Assembly: GCA_024169445.1 (NCBI GenBank)
Contig: JALKFA010000001.1
Span: forward strand, 4,464,001-4,528,000
Source: Buttiauxella agrestis ATCC 33320
GTDB lineage: Bacteria; Pseudomonadota; Gammaproteobacteria; Enterobacterales; Enterobacteriaceae
Length of the DNA stretch: 64,000 nt
Reading direction: 5' to 3'
In this document: positions 39,098-49,229 of the stretch, one piece after another
Position numbering within the stretch: the stretch's first letter is position 1
Layout of the letters: each line of letters begins with the position of its first letter
Notes under the pieces: generated by a model
Seen by the model: the letters and a program-made list of their open reading frames with translations, nothing else
Told to the model about the DNA's origin: nothing
Databases searched by the model: none
Translations under genes and position numbers: made by a program

Positions 39098-41068
39098 TCA
39101 GAACGTGTAATCCACCGCCATAAAGTAACGACGACCATCTTCGTTATAACTGTAATCGTCGCGGCTCAAATCTTTATCGCCGAGGTTCAGCACACCCGCG
39201 CGCAATTTGATGTCTTTCGTCGCCTTCCATGCCGCACCGGTATTCCACACCACATAACCGCCAGGTGTTGGTGCGCCATCAGTCGTGGCACGCTGCTCGC
39301 CGGTGTAGTTCGCAGAAACATAGAACGACCAGTCATCCAGCGGCAACCAATCCACCGTGCCGTTGGCGGTATGGAATGGCAGTGAAGCCAGCGGCTTATT
39401 GCCACCGCCACTCAAATCTCGCCCATCGTTATAGGTGTAATTCAGCGTCAATTTCCATTGATCGTTGAATGGCACTTTCACCTCAGTTTCTACGCCACGA
39501 ACACGCGCTTTGTTAACGTTGTAATATTTGAAAATTGGCCGACCCGCGCTGTCAAAACCAACAAAGTTTGGATACGACGGCGCCAGTGCACGGTTCTGCG
39601 TGCGGTTAATATCAATCATGTCGTCGAGGTTGTTCTGGAAGGTGGTGATACTGCCAGACACACCATCCAGTAGACCTTCATCGCCTGCGTAATACAGACC
39701 GAACTCGAAGCTCTCACTGGTTTCTGGTTTCAGATCGGGGCTGCCGACAATCTTACAAGAGCCACGGCAAGAGTTGCTGGTCCAGTCGGGACTCAGTTGC
39801 AGCAACGATGGCGCTTTAAATGCCGTTGCCCAGCCGCCTTTCATGGTGATGGTATCGGTCGCGCTATACACCAGATAGGCACGCGGGCTCCAGTGATCGC
39901 CGTAAGTTTCGTGGTCGTCCATACGTACGCCGGTGGTCAACGCCAGCGGTTCGAAAATCCGCCATTCATCTTCCAGGAACAAGGCGTACTGGCTGGCAGA
40001 GGTTTCGCTGCTGTTACTGCCGGAGAGGTTAACTGGGTCAGTTAATTTATCGTGACGCCATTCGCCGCCAAAGGTCAGTAATTGGTTGATGTCGCCCAAA
40101 GGCAGCACCAGTTTGCCGTCGAGGCTGTTGTTGCGCGAGGTGATAGGTGAACTGTTGCCTGGATTGAGGTTATCAATCTTGTCGCCATAAAAACGCAGTT
40201 CGGTATTGCCGTAATCCCAACGCCCGTTATGGGAAATCGAGTAATCCTGGCGCTCCATACGGTTTTTATTCAGCGAGTCAGAATCACGGTCCTGGCGGTC
40301 AAAACCATAACCAAAGCTCATGTCCTGGTTTTCGGTTGGCGTCAGGGCAAATTCCGCACTGCCGCTGCGCGTGGTATAGCCTTCAATGCGCGGCGTTTCA
40401 CCCGTAGTACTGGTGCTGGAAGATTCTTGTTTGTCTTTTTCGCGCTTGCCAAGGTTGCCGTAAACTTTGACGCCGAGCAGGTCGTCGATGATGGGGCCGC
40501 TGGCAAAGAAGTTGCTGTTATAAGAATCCCCGCGATCGCGATTTTCCTGAATGGTGGTATCTGCCGTCACGGTGCCGTGCCAGGCCTTGCCCACTTTGCG
40601 CGTAATAATGTTGACCACGCCGCCTAACGCATCGGAACCGTAAAGTGAAGACATCGGCCCACGCACCACTTCGATACGTTCAATGGCATCAACCGGGATC
40701 CAGTTCAGGTCAAAATCGTTATGGCGGAAGACGGCATTACGCGAGTTCACCCGCTTGCCATCCACCAGAATCAGCGTGTAGCTGCTGTCCAGACCACGAA
40801 TACTGACGCCCTGGCGGTTATCTCCTTCGTTGGTCAATTGCACACCAGGAACTTCCTGCAAAACATCTTTCAGGTTCTGGATAGGCTTTTTCTTCAGATC
40901 TTCTTGAGTAATAACGCTAATACTGGCTGGGGCATCTTTGAGGTTTTGCTCGGTGGCAGACGCAGTCACCACCATCGTGTCTTCACGTTGTTCGGCAATT
41001 ACCGGAAACGCAGCGGTGATTATTGACGCGCAGAGTCCTCCCCGGACGATGGGATTCAACCTTAACAT
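39098..41068 (-). CDS. cirA: Catecholate siderophore / colicin I receptor CirA
   Basis: A 656-residue TonB-dependent outer-membrane receptor (E. coli CirA 663 aa). The signal peptide ends near PVIA; the TonB box is EDTMVVTAS; the plug domain spans about residues 45-155 ([19 protein letters not shown]) and a 22-strand barrel ends in the aromatic terminal Phe (MAVDYTF). It imports ferric catecholates such as dihydroxybenzoylserine and is the colicin Ia/Ib receptor in E. coli. The ATG at 41068 has GGAG 6 bases upstream and matches the E. coli start. A Fur-like box overlaps its promoter. Confidence 0.95.
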   Translation of the reverse strand: MLRLNPIVRGGLCASIITAAFPVIAEQREDTMVVTASATEQNLKDAPASISVITQEDLKKKPIQNLKDVLQEVPGVQLTNEGDNRQGVSIRGLDSSYTLILVDGKRVNSRNAVFRHNDFDLNWIPVDAIERIEVVRGPMSSLYGSDALGGVVNIITRKVGKAWHGTVTADTTIQENRDRGDSYNSNFFASGPIIDDLLGVKVYGNLGKREKDKQESSSTSTTGETPRIEGYTTRSGSAEFALTPTENQDMSFGYGFDRQDRDSDSLNKNRMERQDYSISHNGRWDYGNTELRFYGDKIDNLNPGNSSPITSRNNSLDGKLVLPLGDINQLLTFGGEWRHDKLTDPVNLSGSNSSETSASQYALFLEDEWRIFEPLALTTGVRMDDHETYGDHWSPRAYLVYSATDTITMKGGWATAFKAPSLLQLSPDWTSNSCRGSCKIVGSPDLKPETSESFEFGLYYAGDEGLLDGVSGSITTFQNNLDDMIDINRTQNRALAPSYPNFVGFDSAGRPIFKYYNVNKARVRGVETEVKVPFNDQWKLTLNYTYNDGRDLSGGGNKPLASLPFHTANGTVDWLPLDDWSFYVSANYTGEQRATTDGAPTPGGYVVWNTGAAWKATKDIKLRAGVLNLGDKDLSRDDYSYNEDGRRYFMAVDYTF

Positions 41069-41191
41069 TCCTTTCTCCATGAGGTGAATTACAAGCTAAA
41101 AGGCTCACATTCCTTGGTGCGTCGCCCGCTACATTGGCAAACGACGTCGAACCTTACTCACCGACATCCAGCCGGGGTAAAGCGTGGCGAC

Positions 41192-41221
41192 ACCATAAAT
41201 TAAACGAGAATGGTTATCAAT
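41192..41221 (-). promoter_or_regulatory. cirA promoter with Fur-like box
   Basis: On the minus strand TTGATA (41215-41220) and TATGGT (41192-41197) are 17 bases apart. TGATAACCATTCTCG (complement of 41205-41219) resembles the 7-1-7 Fur consensus TGATAATNATTATCA at most positions and overlaps the -35. Iron repression of cirA by Fur is known in E. coli. Confidence 0.7.
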
Positions 41222-41278
41222 CAAATTGTTAAATTTTGTAAGGTATCGAGTGCAGTTGTAACGGCAGGAACGGGGTTT

Positions 41279-41308
41279 GTAGGGCGGATAAACGAAGTGT
41301 CATCCGCC
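41279..41308. repeat. Single REP-like unit
   Basis: GTAGGGCGGATAAACG followed by AAGTGTCATCCGCC is an imperfect palindrome of the same REP family as the units near 15.3 and 22.6 kb. It lies between cirA and a gene remnant. Confidence 0.65.
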
Positions 41309-41335
41309 ATTGTGAAGTGAATTATTGACCGCTAT

Positions 41336-41407
41336 TTATTGACCGTAATAGGCGCTTTTACCGTGCTTACGCAGATAGTGTTTATCGAGCAATTGCGGCT
41401 GCATATT
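41336..41407 (-). pseudogene. C-terminal remnant of an L-ribulose-5-phosphate 4-epimerase (AraD-like)
   Basis: On the minus strand 23 codons plus a stop read NMQPQ LLDKHYLRKHG KSAYYGQ. This is the highly characteristic C-terminus of the AraD/SgbE/UlaF epimerases (E. coli AraD ends LLDKHYLRKHGAKAYYGQ). Upstream of codon 1 the similarity stops in this frame; a neighbouring frame still shows a weak RRQYA-like match to the preceding CRQLAP segment, suggesting a deletion or frameshift. No start or N-terminal domain remains. It lies between cirA and the lysP terminator, where E. coli K-12 has no such gene. Confidence 0.8.
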
Positions 41408-41490
41408 GCCGCCTGACACCCAAGAAACGGCGGTACGGCGAAGGAATATCCAATAGATAATCAGGGTAAAAAAGGGCTTTCTTGATAAAT

Positions 41491-41525
41491 AAAAAAGGGC
41501 AACGAATATATCGTTGCCCTTTTTT
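41491..41525. terminator. Terminator after lysP
   Basis: A perfect 15-bp inverted repeat (AAAAAAGGGCAACGA / TCGTTGCCCTTTTTT) with a 5-base loop gives T6 in both directions. It is 38 bases beyond the lysP stop. Confidence 0.9.
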
Positions 41526-41563
41526 TATTAACGAACCTTGTAATATTGTCGGTTCGAAATTTA

Positions 41564-43033
41564 TTACTTCTTAAACGTTTTTGGGAAGGTCATTTCGCTG
41601 TATTTCACAAAACGAGACCCTTTGGTAATTTTGTAGCCGAACCAAATTGCCAGGAACAGCGGGATACCGATATAGGTTGCTGTCACGCCAGCCCAGTCAA
41701 TCTTATCGGCCAGGAACGCTTCGTAGTTCTGGCCCAGTGTGATAATCAGACACAGGGCGAAGGCAAAGATAGGCCCGACAGGGAAGAAGCCAGAAACGTA
41801 CGGCAGGTCGTTGAGATCCAGTCCTTGCTTCACATAACCACGACGGAAACGGTAGTGGCTGATCGCGATACCTAACCAGGCGATAAAGCCAGTCATACCG
41901 GATGTGTTCAGCAGCCACAGGTACACGGTCTGGTTGCCATACATTGATGTCAGGAAGCACAAGCCCGCCACAACCGTGGTTGCATACAACGCATTACGCG
42001 GCACACCACCAGCGGACAGCTTAGAGAAAATACGTGGCGCTTTGCCATCACATGCCAGGGTGTAAAGCATACGAGTCGATGCGTACATCCCGGAGTTACC
42101 CGCTGACAGTACTGCAGTCAGGATAACGGCGTTCATCACTGCCGCAGCAGAGAGCAGACCTGCATGTTCAAATACCAGAGTGAACGGGCTAACGCCGATG
42201 TCTTTCACATCGTTACGCAGCAGGCTCGGATCGGTATAAGGAATGATCAGGCTGATAATCAGAATCGCGAACACATAGAACAGCAGGATACGCCAGAACA
42301 CCTGACGCACAGCGCGTGGAATGTTCTTACCTGGATCTTCAGATTCACCCGCAGCAACACCGATAAGCTCAGTCCCCTGGAAGGAGAAGCCGACGATCAT
42401 CGCCACACCAATCATGGCGGAGAACCCACCCGCAAATGGCGCATCGCCTACCGCCCAGTTGCTCCACCCCGCAGGTTGTGCACCTTTGAAGATGCCAAGA
42501 ATCATCATCACGCCGACAATGATAAAGATGATAACCGTCGTCACTTTAATCAGTGAGAACCAGTATTCTGCTTCGCCAAAGCCTTTAACAGAGATGTAGT
42601 TGAGCAGGAACATGATGCCGAGGAACAACGCACTCCAGATCCAGCCTGGGGTGTCCGGGAACCAGTAGTTCATCACCAATTGTGAGGCGACCAGGTCAAC
42701 CGCGATAGTGACTGCCCAGTTGTACCAGTAGTTCCAGCCCAGCGCGAAGCCGAAGCCTTCTTCAACGTATTGCTGCCCGTAGGTGGCAAACGAACCAGAA
42801 ACCGGCATGTATGCCGCAAGCTCGCCCAGGCTTGTCATCAGGAAGTACACCATCAGACCAATCAGCATGTAGGACAACAGCGCGCCGCCAGGACCCGCCT
42901 GAGAAATGGTTGCACCAGAGGCAACAAATAGCCCGGTACCGATGGATCCGCCAATGGCGATCATCGTTAAGTGGCGCGCTTTTAGCTCACGTCGTAAGCC
43001 AGGCGCTTGTGTTGTTTGATCTTGAGAAACCAT
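41564..43033 (-). CDS. lysP: Lysine-specific permease LysP
   Basis: A 489-residue APC-superfamily amino-acid permease, the E. coli LysP length, with 12 helices and the signatures IAIGGSIGTGLFVASG near residue 27 and SFQGTELIGVAAGESEDPGKNIPRA mid-protein. It imports lysine with protons and in E. coli also restrains the regulator CadC. The ATG at 43033 (MVSQDQTTQAPGLRRELKARH) matches the E. coli start; an upstream in-frame ATG is not needed. Confidence 0.96.
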   Translation of the reverse strand: MVSQDQTTQAPGLRRELKARHLTMIAIGGSIGTGLFVASGATISQAGPGGALLSYMLIGLMVYFLMTSLGELAAYMPVSGSFATYGQQYVEEGFGFALGWNYWYNWAVTIAVDLVASQLVMNYWFPDTPGWIWSALFLGIMFLLNYISVKGFGEAEYWFSLIKVTTVIIFIIVGVMMILGIFKGAQPAGWSNWAVGDAPFAGGFSAMIGVAMIVGFSFQGTELIGVAAGESEDPGKNIPRAVRQVFWRILLFYVFAILIISLIIPYTDPSLLRNDVKDIGVSPFTLVFEHAGLLSAAAVMNAVILTAVLSAGNSGMYASTRMLYTLACDGKAPRIFSKLSAGGVPRNALYATTVVAGLCFLTSMYGNQTVYLWLLNTSGMTGFIAWLGIAISHYRFRRGYVKQGLDLNDLPYVSGFFPVGPIFAFALCLIITLGQNYEAFLADKIDWAGVTATYIGIPLFLAIWFGYKITKGSRFVKYSEMTFPKTFKK

Positions 43034-43238
43034 AGAAAATTGCGGTCCTTCCAAAAAATGAGGCGCGATTGTAGCAAACCAGCCCTATACATGTAGTAGA
43101 AATACGAAGTTATAAGAGAGCTTCATGATCGGAGAAGAATTATAAGTAACGCACTTATGATAGTAGATGAAAAGAGGGAGTGAGCCAGGCTGTCATGCTA
43201 CGCGGGAATCCATTCCCCATGCGGTTTGGCGGGTTATT

Positions 43239-44348
43239 TTATTTAAAATCAACCTTCATTAATTCAGGGATACTGAAATCGCGGGTGGTGTCGACACAGC
43301 GATTAATGTAGTCAACGAAGCGCGGCGGTGGCGACATGCCTAAATCCAGCAGTTTTTTATTCGAGAAACGCACATTTAACATCGAGAATTCACCGTATAA
43401 ACGCATCGCTCTTAGCATAAGACGCTCGTTACATGGCCCATAAATAGTTTTGAATTCTCTACGGTTTTTGACAAGCTCGCTATAATCTACTTGCTGATAA
43501 GTCGCATAAATAGGGTTCTGATCTAATGCTGCTGCCATAGCGCGGTCAATTTCAACAAATCGGGTACTTCCCGTATCCCCGGCAGAAATATGGTAAACCT
43601 TGTCAGTGAGTTCAATATGTTGAGTTAATAACAACAAAGCTTCTGCGCAGTAATCCACCGGAATCACATCAATCTTATCTTCCATCGCGCACATGAATTT
43701 CCCAAGCATCAGAGCCATACGGAATACCCAGAAAATACTGCTGGATGGACGACACCCTTCTTCACTGTGGCCGACCACAATCGAGGGACGTGCAATCACC
43801 AGCGGGAGCTGCGGGCATTGTTCGACGATTAATTGTTCGATGGTGGATTTAGACCAGGTGTATTGCACCAAATGCTCTTCTTCAGGCTTACGTGTCATGC
43901 TCTCAGTGACCAGGGTTCCCGCTTCAGGCACGCAAGACATAGCAGTTCCCACATGCACAAAGCGCACTAAACCAGAAACATCAGCCATGCGTTTAACGAA
44001 TTTTAGTGTCCCTTCAACATTCACTTTCCAGATTAATGCGTTATCACCAAATGAAGCGACGGCAGCGGAGTTAATAACATGAGTCACCGAGGAAAGTCTT
44101 TCATCATTCAAAAAGTCTTCGGAATAAGCCAGGTCACCCAGCAATATATTTTTTTCATTAATTTTAGCGAGTAGTGTTTCGTTACACCCAAAATTAGCCA
44201 GGTTATTTCTGACACGAGCGACACCTTCACCAGCCGTGTTTGCTCTAACCAGTAGCAGAATGGATTCAAAAGATGAATCTGATAGCGCCCGCGCCAGTAC
44301 AGCGCCGCCCAGAAAGCCTGTTGCGCCGGTAATCAGTAGTTTGCTCAT
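43239..44348 (-). CDS. Extended SDR / thioester-reductase-like NAD(P)-binding protein
   Basis: A 369-residue Rossmann-fold protein of the NAD_binding_4 (male-sterility, thioester reductase) type. The cofactor loop is TGATGFLGG (7-15), an NVEGTLKFVKR helix follows VINSAAVASFGD, and the catalytic pair is Tyr163 and Lys167 in QYTWSKS. There is no carrier or adenylation domain, so it is a stand-alone enzyme acting on an unknown aldehyde, ketone or thioester. Base composition looks more AT-rich than lysP or yeiE. It is inserted between lysP and yeiE, which are adjacent in E. coli K-12. The ATG at 44348 is chosen; an upstream start at 44378 falls inside a hairpin. Confidence 0.82.
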   Translation of the reverse strand: MSKLLITGATGFLGGAVLARALSDSSFESILLLVRANTAGEGVARVRNNLANFGCNETLLAKINEKNILLGDLAYSEDFLNDERLSSVTHVINSAAVASFGDNALIWKVNVEGTLKFVKRMADVSGLVRFVHVGTAMSCVPEAGTLVTESMTRKPEEEHLVQYTWSKSTIEQLIVEQCPQLPLVIARPSIVVGHSEEGCRPSSSIFWVFRMALMLGKFMCAMEDKIDVIPVDYCAEALLLLTQHIELTDKVYHISAGDTGSTRFVEIDRAMAAALDQNPIYATYQQVDYSELVKNRREFKTIYGPCNERLMLRAMRLYGEFSMLNVRFSNKKLLDLGMSPPPRFVDYINRCVDTTRDFSIPELMKVDFK

Positions 44349-44367
44349 ATTGAAATACTCTGAATTT

Positions 44368-44389
44368 AAAAACGCCATACTATGTGGCG
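44368..44389 (-). terminator. Terminator-like hairpin just upstream of the SDR gene
   Basis: On the minus strand CGCCA / TGGCG with a 7-base loop is followed by TTTTT. It is 136 bases past the yeiE stop and only 20 bases before the SDR start. It may end yeiE transcription, but any SDR transcript starting upstream would have to pass it, so it could also act as an attenuator. Confidence 0.55.
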
Positions 44390-44524
44390 CTTTATAAACA
44401 GCGAATCAATAAACGCAGCAATATAAAATAGATTTACGGTTAATCGTATTTTACACTGCACTGACTCCATTAATTAACTTTCGTTTAATTACGGTGTATT
44501 GATTTATATTTATATAAACCCATC

Positions 44525-45391
44525 TTACTCATCGCAATATTTCAAAAAACGCTGTAAGGCGTTGGATATATGCTTCTGGCGATGGTGAATACGATACAGC
44601 GTCCGCACCAGGCGTGGTAACGGCACAGGCACTTCCACCAGCGATCCCGCGGCCAACTGTTCTTCAATCACCCGACGTGACAGGCAGCTAATGCCCAGGC
44701 CATGACGCACGGCGTGTTTAATCGCTTCTGAATTGCCTAATTCCATACAAAGCTGGAATTGCGGTAAATGCGAAAGCAGCAGGTAATCAACGATTTCACG
44801 CGTACCGGAGCCTTTCTCGCGCAGGATCCACGGCTGTTCCGCCAGGCTATCCAGAGTGATCGGCTGTTGCAAGAAAGGTGCACTCGGCGGCGCAAATACC
44901 ACCAGCTCATCTTCAAGCCAGGGCTCGGTGACCAGATCCGTCATATGGCTCGGCCCCTCTATCAGGCCAATATCGACACGGAAATCTGCCACTGCGTTAA
45001 TCACATCCTGGCTATTACCGACGTTCATTTCCAGCGGTAGCGCCGGGAAATCACGGCGATAGTGGGCAATCATTTCCGGCAGAATATAGTTGCCGATGGT
45101 GCTACTGGCATAAACGCGAATCGCGCCGTTATCTTCTTTAAATAACTGTTCAACTTCCGTTGCCTGTTCCAGCAAGCCCACGACGCGCGGATACAGCAAA
45201 CGACCATGTTCGTTGACCACCAAACGTTTACCAACACGATCAAATAGCTGCACACCCAATTGCCCTTCGAGATCGGACAGCGCAGCACTTACTGCCGACT
45301 GCGACAGCGACAGCATCTGTGAAGCCTGGGTGGTAGAACCGCTTTTGAGGACTTCGGCAAAAACTTCGAGTTGCCGCAGAGTGATGTGCAT
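44525..45391 (-). CDS. yeiE: LysR-family regulator YeiE
   Basis: A 288-residue LysR-type regulator (E. coli YeiE 293 aa) with an N-terminal winged helix-turn-helix ([42 protein letters not shown]) and a CysB-like effector domain. In E. coli and relatives YeiE has been linked to iron, lysine and sulfite responses. It is divergent from yeiH, the usual LysR-target layout, so yeiH is its likely local target. Confidence 0.93.
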   Translation of the reverse strand: MHITLRQLEVFAEVLKSGSTTQASQMLSLSQSAVSAALSDLEGQLGVQLFDRVGKRLVVNEHGRLLYPRVVGLLEQATEVEQLFKEDNGAIRVYASSTIGNYILPEMIAHYRRDFPALPLEMNVGNSQDVINAVADFRVDIGLIEGPSHMTDLVTEPWLEDELVVFAPPSAPFLQQPITLDSLAEQPWILREKGSGTREIVDYLLLSHLPQFQLCMELGNSEAIKHAVRHGLGISCLSRRVIEEQLAAGSLVEVPVPLPRLVRTLYRIHHRQKHISNALQRFLKYCDE

Positions 45392-45495
45392 CGTGATTGC
45401 GCCTTAACACTTATTCAGATTGGTTATAAATATATAATCAATTTTATTTTTAAGCCAGCAAGCCATACACTTTTGCCAACACTAAGGAGAAGGTT

Positions 45496-46545
45496 ATGGC
45501 TACGTTATCAATTCCCACTCATCGTCATTCATTGTGGCATTTCCTGCCAGGTCTTGCGCTTGCAGGCGCAATTACTGCGCTGGCACTGTGGTTGGGTAAC
45601 ATTCCTTCCGTTGCTGGCCTTGGCCTTGGAGCACTAACTCTCGCCATTTTATGCGGGATGGTCATTGGCAATACGCTGTACCCAAAAATCTGGCAACACT
45701 GTGATGGTGGCGTGCTGTTTGCCAAACAACATCTGTTGCGCCTCGGCATCATTCTTTATGGCTTTCGACTGACGTTTTCGCAAATAGCCGATGTCGGGGT
45801 CAGCGGTGTGATTATCGATGTGCTGACATTAAGCAGCACCTTTGCCCTCGCCTGTTGGTTAGGTCAGAAAGTGTTTGGTCTGGATAAACAAACCAGTTGG
45901 TTAATTGGTGCCGGTAGCAGTATTTGTGGTGCCGCAGCGATTCTGGCAACCGAACCGGTAGTTAAAGCTGAAGCCAGTAAAGTTACGGTAGCTGTAGCGA
46001 CTGTGGTGATTTTCGGCACGCTGGCAATCTTTATTTATCCGATGATTTATCCGTATGTGACGCACTGGTTTACACCGGAAACCTTCGGGATTTATACCGG
46101 TTCGACCATGCACGAAGTTGCGCAAGTGGTGGCGGCGGGTCATGCCATCAGCCCTGAGACTGAAAATGCTGCGGTAATTGCGAAAATGCTGCGCGTGATG
46201 ATGCTGGCTCCGTTCCTGATTTTCCTGGCCGCTCGCGTTAAGCATTTGGCTCCGGCAGGTCAGGCGCAGAAAAGTAAAATTACCATCCCGTGGTTTGCAG
46301 TGCTGTTTATTGTCGTCGCGATGTTTAACTCGCTACACCTGCTGCCAACATGGGCTGTCAATGCCTTGATAACACTGGATACTTTCATGTTAGCCATGGC
46401 AATGGCCGCGTTGGGTTTGACCACCCACTTCAGCGCGCTGAAAAAAGCCGGTGTGCGCCCGCTGTTGATGGCCCTGGTGCTGTTTATCTGGCTCATCGTT
46501 GGGGGTGGCGCGATTAACCTCGGCGTGCATCATTTTATGTCCTGA
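45496..46545 (+). CDS. yeiH: UPF0324 membrane protein YeiH
   Basis: A 349-residue inner-membrane protein, the E. coli YeiH length, with about ten helices. Family landmarks are LRLGIILYGFRLTFSQIADVG, GAGSSICGAAAILATEPVVKAE and GIYTGSTMHEVAQVVAAG. The substrate is not firmly established; sulfite-related transport has been proposed for homologues controlled by YeiE. AAGGAGAAGG precedes the ATG. Confidence 0.93.
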   Translation: MATLSIPTHRHSLWHFLPGLALAGAITALALWLGNIPSVAGLGLGALTLAILCGMVIGNTLYPKIWQHCDGGVLFAKQHLLRLGIILYGFRLTFSQIADVGVSGVIIDVLTLSSTFALACWLGQKVFGLDKQTSWLIGAGSSICGAAAILATEPVVKAEASKVTVAVATVVIFGTLAIFIYPMIYPYVTHWFTPETFGIYTGSTMHEVAQVVAAGHAISPETENAAVIAKMLRVMMLAPFLIFLAARVKHLAPAGQAQKSKITIPWFAVLFIVVAMFNSLHLLPTWAVNALITLDTFMLAMAMAALGLTTHFSALKKAGVRPLLMALVLFIWLIVGGGAINLGVHHFMS

Positions 46546-46557
46546 TATTTCCTGCCT

Positions 46558-46595
46558 AACCCGCTATCATTATCGCTTTCCCGGTAGCGGGTTTT
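46558..46595 (+). terminator. Terminator after yeiH
   Basis: A 9-bp inverted repeat (AACCCGCTA / TAGCGGGTT) with an 18-base loop is followed by T4. It ends 3 bases before the nfo Shine-Dalgarno, so nfo expression depends on read-through or on a promoter within yeiH. Confidence 0.65.
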
Positions 46596-46611
46596 GACAG
46601 GAGAAAGAATG

Positions 46612-47469
46612 ATGAAGTTTATTGGCGCACACGTTAGTGCCTCTGGTGGTCTGGAAAATGCCGCGATTCGCGCACATGAGCTTGAAGCCACTGCTTTTGC
46701 CCTGTTCACCAAAAACCAACGTCAGTGGCGTGCCGCGCCGCTGACCGAAGAAGTTATCAGCAATTTCAAACGTGCCTGTGAAAAGTACCATTACGGTCCA
46801 GGCCAAATCCTCCCCCACGATAGCTACCTGATTAACCTCGGTCACCCCGTTGAAGAAGCGCTGGAAAAATCCCGTGAAGCCTTTATTGATGAGCTGGAAC
46901 GCTGCATGCAGTTGGGCCTGTCACTATTGAACTTCCATCCGGGCAGCCACCTGATGCAAATCCCTGAAGAAGAGTGTCTGGCGCGTATCGCGCAGTCGAT
47001 TAACATTGCGCTGGATAAAACCAAAGGCGTGACGGCGGTGATTGAAAATACCGCAGGCCAGGGCAGCAACCTTGGCTTCCGCTTTGAACATCTGGCGGCG
47101 ATTATTGATGGCGTAGAAGATAAATCACGCGTTGGCGTGTGTATCGATACCTGCCACGCTTTTGCTGCGGGATATGACCTGCGTACTGAAGCTGATTGTG
47201 AAAAAACCTTCGCTGAATTCGAGCGTATTGTTGGCTTCAAATACTTGCGCGGCATGCACCTGAATGACGCGAAAAGTGCCTTCGCTAGCCGTGTTGACCG
47301 TCATAACAGCCTCGGCGAAGGCAATATTGGCCACACGCCGTTTAGCTGGATCATGCGTGATAGCCGCTTTGACGGAATTCCGTTGATTCTGGAAACCACG
47401 AACCCGGATATATGGGCCGAAGAGATTGCGTGGCTGAAAGCACAACAGCATCAAGAAGCTGCTGCATAA
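46612..47469 (+). CDS. nfo: Endonuclease IV Nfo
   Basis: A 285-residue zinc-dependent apurinic/apyrimidinic endonuclease, exactly the E. coli length. AP endonuclease 2 signatures are [16 protein letters not shown] at the start, [38 protein letters not shown] and [16 protein letters not shown], which supply the three-zinc ligands. It nicks DNA at abasic and oxidised 3' ends in base excision repair. Two adjacent ATGs exist (46609, 46612); the second matches the E. coli N-terminus, with AGGAG upstream. Confidence 0.96.
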   Translation: MKFIGAHVSASGGLENAAIRAHELEATAFALFTKNQRQWRAAPLTEEVISNFKRACEKYHYGPGQILPHDSYLINLGHPVEEALEKSREAFIDELERCMQLGLSLLNFHPGSHLMQIPEEECLARIAQSINIALDKTKGVTAVIENTAGQGSNLGFRFEHLAAIIDGVEDKSRVGVCIDTCHAFAAGYDLRTEADCEKTFAEFERIVGFKYLRGMHLNDAKSAFASRVDRHNSLGEGNIGHTPFSWIMRDSRFDGIPLILETTNPDIWAEEIAWLKAQQHQEAAA

Positions 47470-47471
47470 GC

Positions 47472-47504
47472 AAAAAAAAAGCTCCCGGTGGAAACCGGGA
47501 GCTT
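47472..47504. terminator. Terminator between nfo and fruA
   Basis: An 11-bp perfect stem AAGCTCCCGGT / ACCGGGAGCTT with a GGAA loop. On the minus strand a run of nine T follows, an excellent terminator for the fruBKA operon; it can also end nfo transcripts. Confidence 0.9.
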
Positions 47505-47521
47505 GAAATCAGTAAAGTGTA

Positions 47522-49213
47522 TTACGCCGCTTTAACCGCTAATTCAGTTTCTGAGCGTTTGAGGAAGGCGTAAGACAACCCTGCCAGCAAGGTACCTGCC
47601 ACAATCGCAATCAGGTAACCGACAACCGGTGTAATCGCGCCAGGAATCAGCAACACAAACAGACCGCCATGTGGCGCCATCAGTTTGGCACCCACCGCCA
47701 TGGAAATCGCACCTGTCACTGCACCACCAATGATACAGCACGGCAGAACACGCATTGGATCACGAGCCGCGAACGGGATAGCCCCTTCGGTGATAAAGCA
47801 CAGGCCGAGAACCATCGCCGCTTTGCCGCCTTCTTGTTGTGCTTTGTCGAATTTACGACGCGCAACAAATGTTGCCAGGCCCATCGCTAACGGTGGCACC
47901 ATGCCAGCAGCCATAATCGCCGCCATTGGTGCGTACGTTTGAGTGCTGAGCAAGCCGACGCCAAAGGCGTAAGCCGCTTTATTTACCGGCCCGCCCATGT
48001 CAGTACACATCATACCGCCAAGGATTGCGCCCAACAGAACCGCATTCGCCGTGCCCATGGTTTGCAGCCAGTGAGTCAGACCCTCGAGGATTTTCGCAAC
48101 CGGCGTACCGATCAGATAAATCATCGCCAGACCCACAATCAGGCTTGAGAACAATGGAATGATGAGGATCGGTTTCAGCGCTTCCATACTGGTTGGCAGT
48201 TTCAGCTTAGTGCTGATCAGCTTCGCAATGTAACCTGCGAGGAAGCCCGCAATAATACCGCCGATAAAACCTGAACCAGTACTAACCGCTAACATACCGC
48301 CGATAAGACCTGGCGTCAGGCCTGGACGGTCAGCGATAGAAAACGCGATGTAGCCCGCCAGAACAGGAACCATCAACGCAAAGGCTGAACCGCCACCGAT
48401 TTGCATCAGTGCCGCCGCCAGCGTACCCGGCTCTTTAAACGCTTCGATACCGAAAGCAAATGACAGCGCGATACACAAACCGCCCGCGACCACCATCGGC
48501 AACATGAATGACACACCGGTCAACAAGTGGCGATAAGCGCCCGCTGACTCTTTCTTGCCTTCTTTGGCGGCAGTGTTGCTTTGCCCAACCGCTTCATAAG
48601 GTGTCGCTTCAGCAACGGCTTTATCCAGCTCCTGCGCGGTTTTCTTCAGCGCCAAACCGGTTGAGGTGCGGTACATCGGTTTTCCGGCAAACTTAGCCAG
48701 ATCCACTTCGATGTCTGCCGCAACAATCACCAAATCCGCTTGCGCGACTTCTTCTGGCGTAATCGCATTACCCGCACCAACCGAACCGCGAGTTTCAACC
48801 TTTACCCACCAGCCGCGTTTTTTCGCTTCGGTTTCAATGGCTTCAGCAGCCATAAAGGTATGCGCGACGCCCGTTGGGCAAGCGGTTATGGCAACCACAC
48901 GTTTCGGCCCTTTAGCCAAAGCCACAGGTGCTGCGTTTACCGGTGCCGTGTAAGGTTTGGCTTTGTCTTTCGCTTCACCTAAAAACAGTTCCGGGTGCTG
49001 AACTGCACGGTCAATATCACCCAGATATACCTTTTTGCCGTTCAGCGAGCTATCAGCAGGAATGGCATTACCTACCACAATCGCCATTTCGGCATCGTTC
49101 GGGTTGTCGATAATCTGTAGACGCGCCTTCTGAGCTGCGGAACCCAACAGCGTTTTAGCGAGGTAAGCGCGAGCCTGTCCAAGACCAGGTTCGATAATCA
49201 GCAGCGTTTTCAT
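47522..49213 (-). CDS. fruA: PTS fructose-specific EIIBC component FruA
   Basis: A 563-residue membrane PTS protein, the same length as E. coli FruA. It has a degenerate N-terminal EIIB' region (about 1-100), a functional EIIB domain with phospho-Cys112 in TACPTGVAHTFMA, and the membrane EIIC domain from about residue 225. It takes phosphate from FruB and imports fructose as fructose 1-phosphate. It follows fruK by 16 bases and ends at a strong terminator. Confidence 0.96.
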   Translation of the reverse strand: MKTLLIIEPGLGQARAYLAKTLLGSAAQKARLQIIDNPNDAEMAIVVGNAIPADSSLNGKKVYLGDIDRAVQHPELFLGEAKDKAKPYTAPVNAAPVALAKGPKRVVAITACPTGVAHTFMAAEAIETEAKKRGWWVKVETRGSVGAGNAITPEEVAQADLVIVAADIEVDLAKFAGKPMYRTSTGLALKKTAQELDKAVAEATPYEAVGQSNTAAKEGKKESAGAYRHLLTGVSFMLPMVVAGGLCIALSFAFGIEAFKEPGTLAAALMQIGGGSAFALMVPVLAGYIAFSIADRPGLTPGLIGGMLAVSTGSGFIGGIIAGFLAGYIAKLISTKLKLPTSMEALKPILIIPLFSSLIVGLAMIYLIGTPVAKILEGLTHWLQTMGTANAVLLGAILGGMMCTDMGGPVNKAAYAFGVGLLSTQTYAPMAAIMAAGMVPPLAMGLATFVARRKFDKAQQEGGKAAMVLGLCFITEGAIPFAARDPMRVLPCCIIGGAVTGAISMAVGAKLMAPHGGLFVLLIPGAITPVVGYLIAIVAGTLLAGLSYAFLKRSETELAVKAA

Positions 49214-49229
49214 TGTTCCTCTCCTGCTG

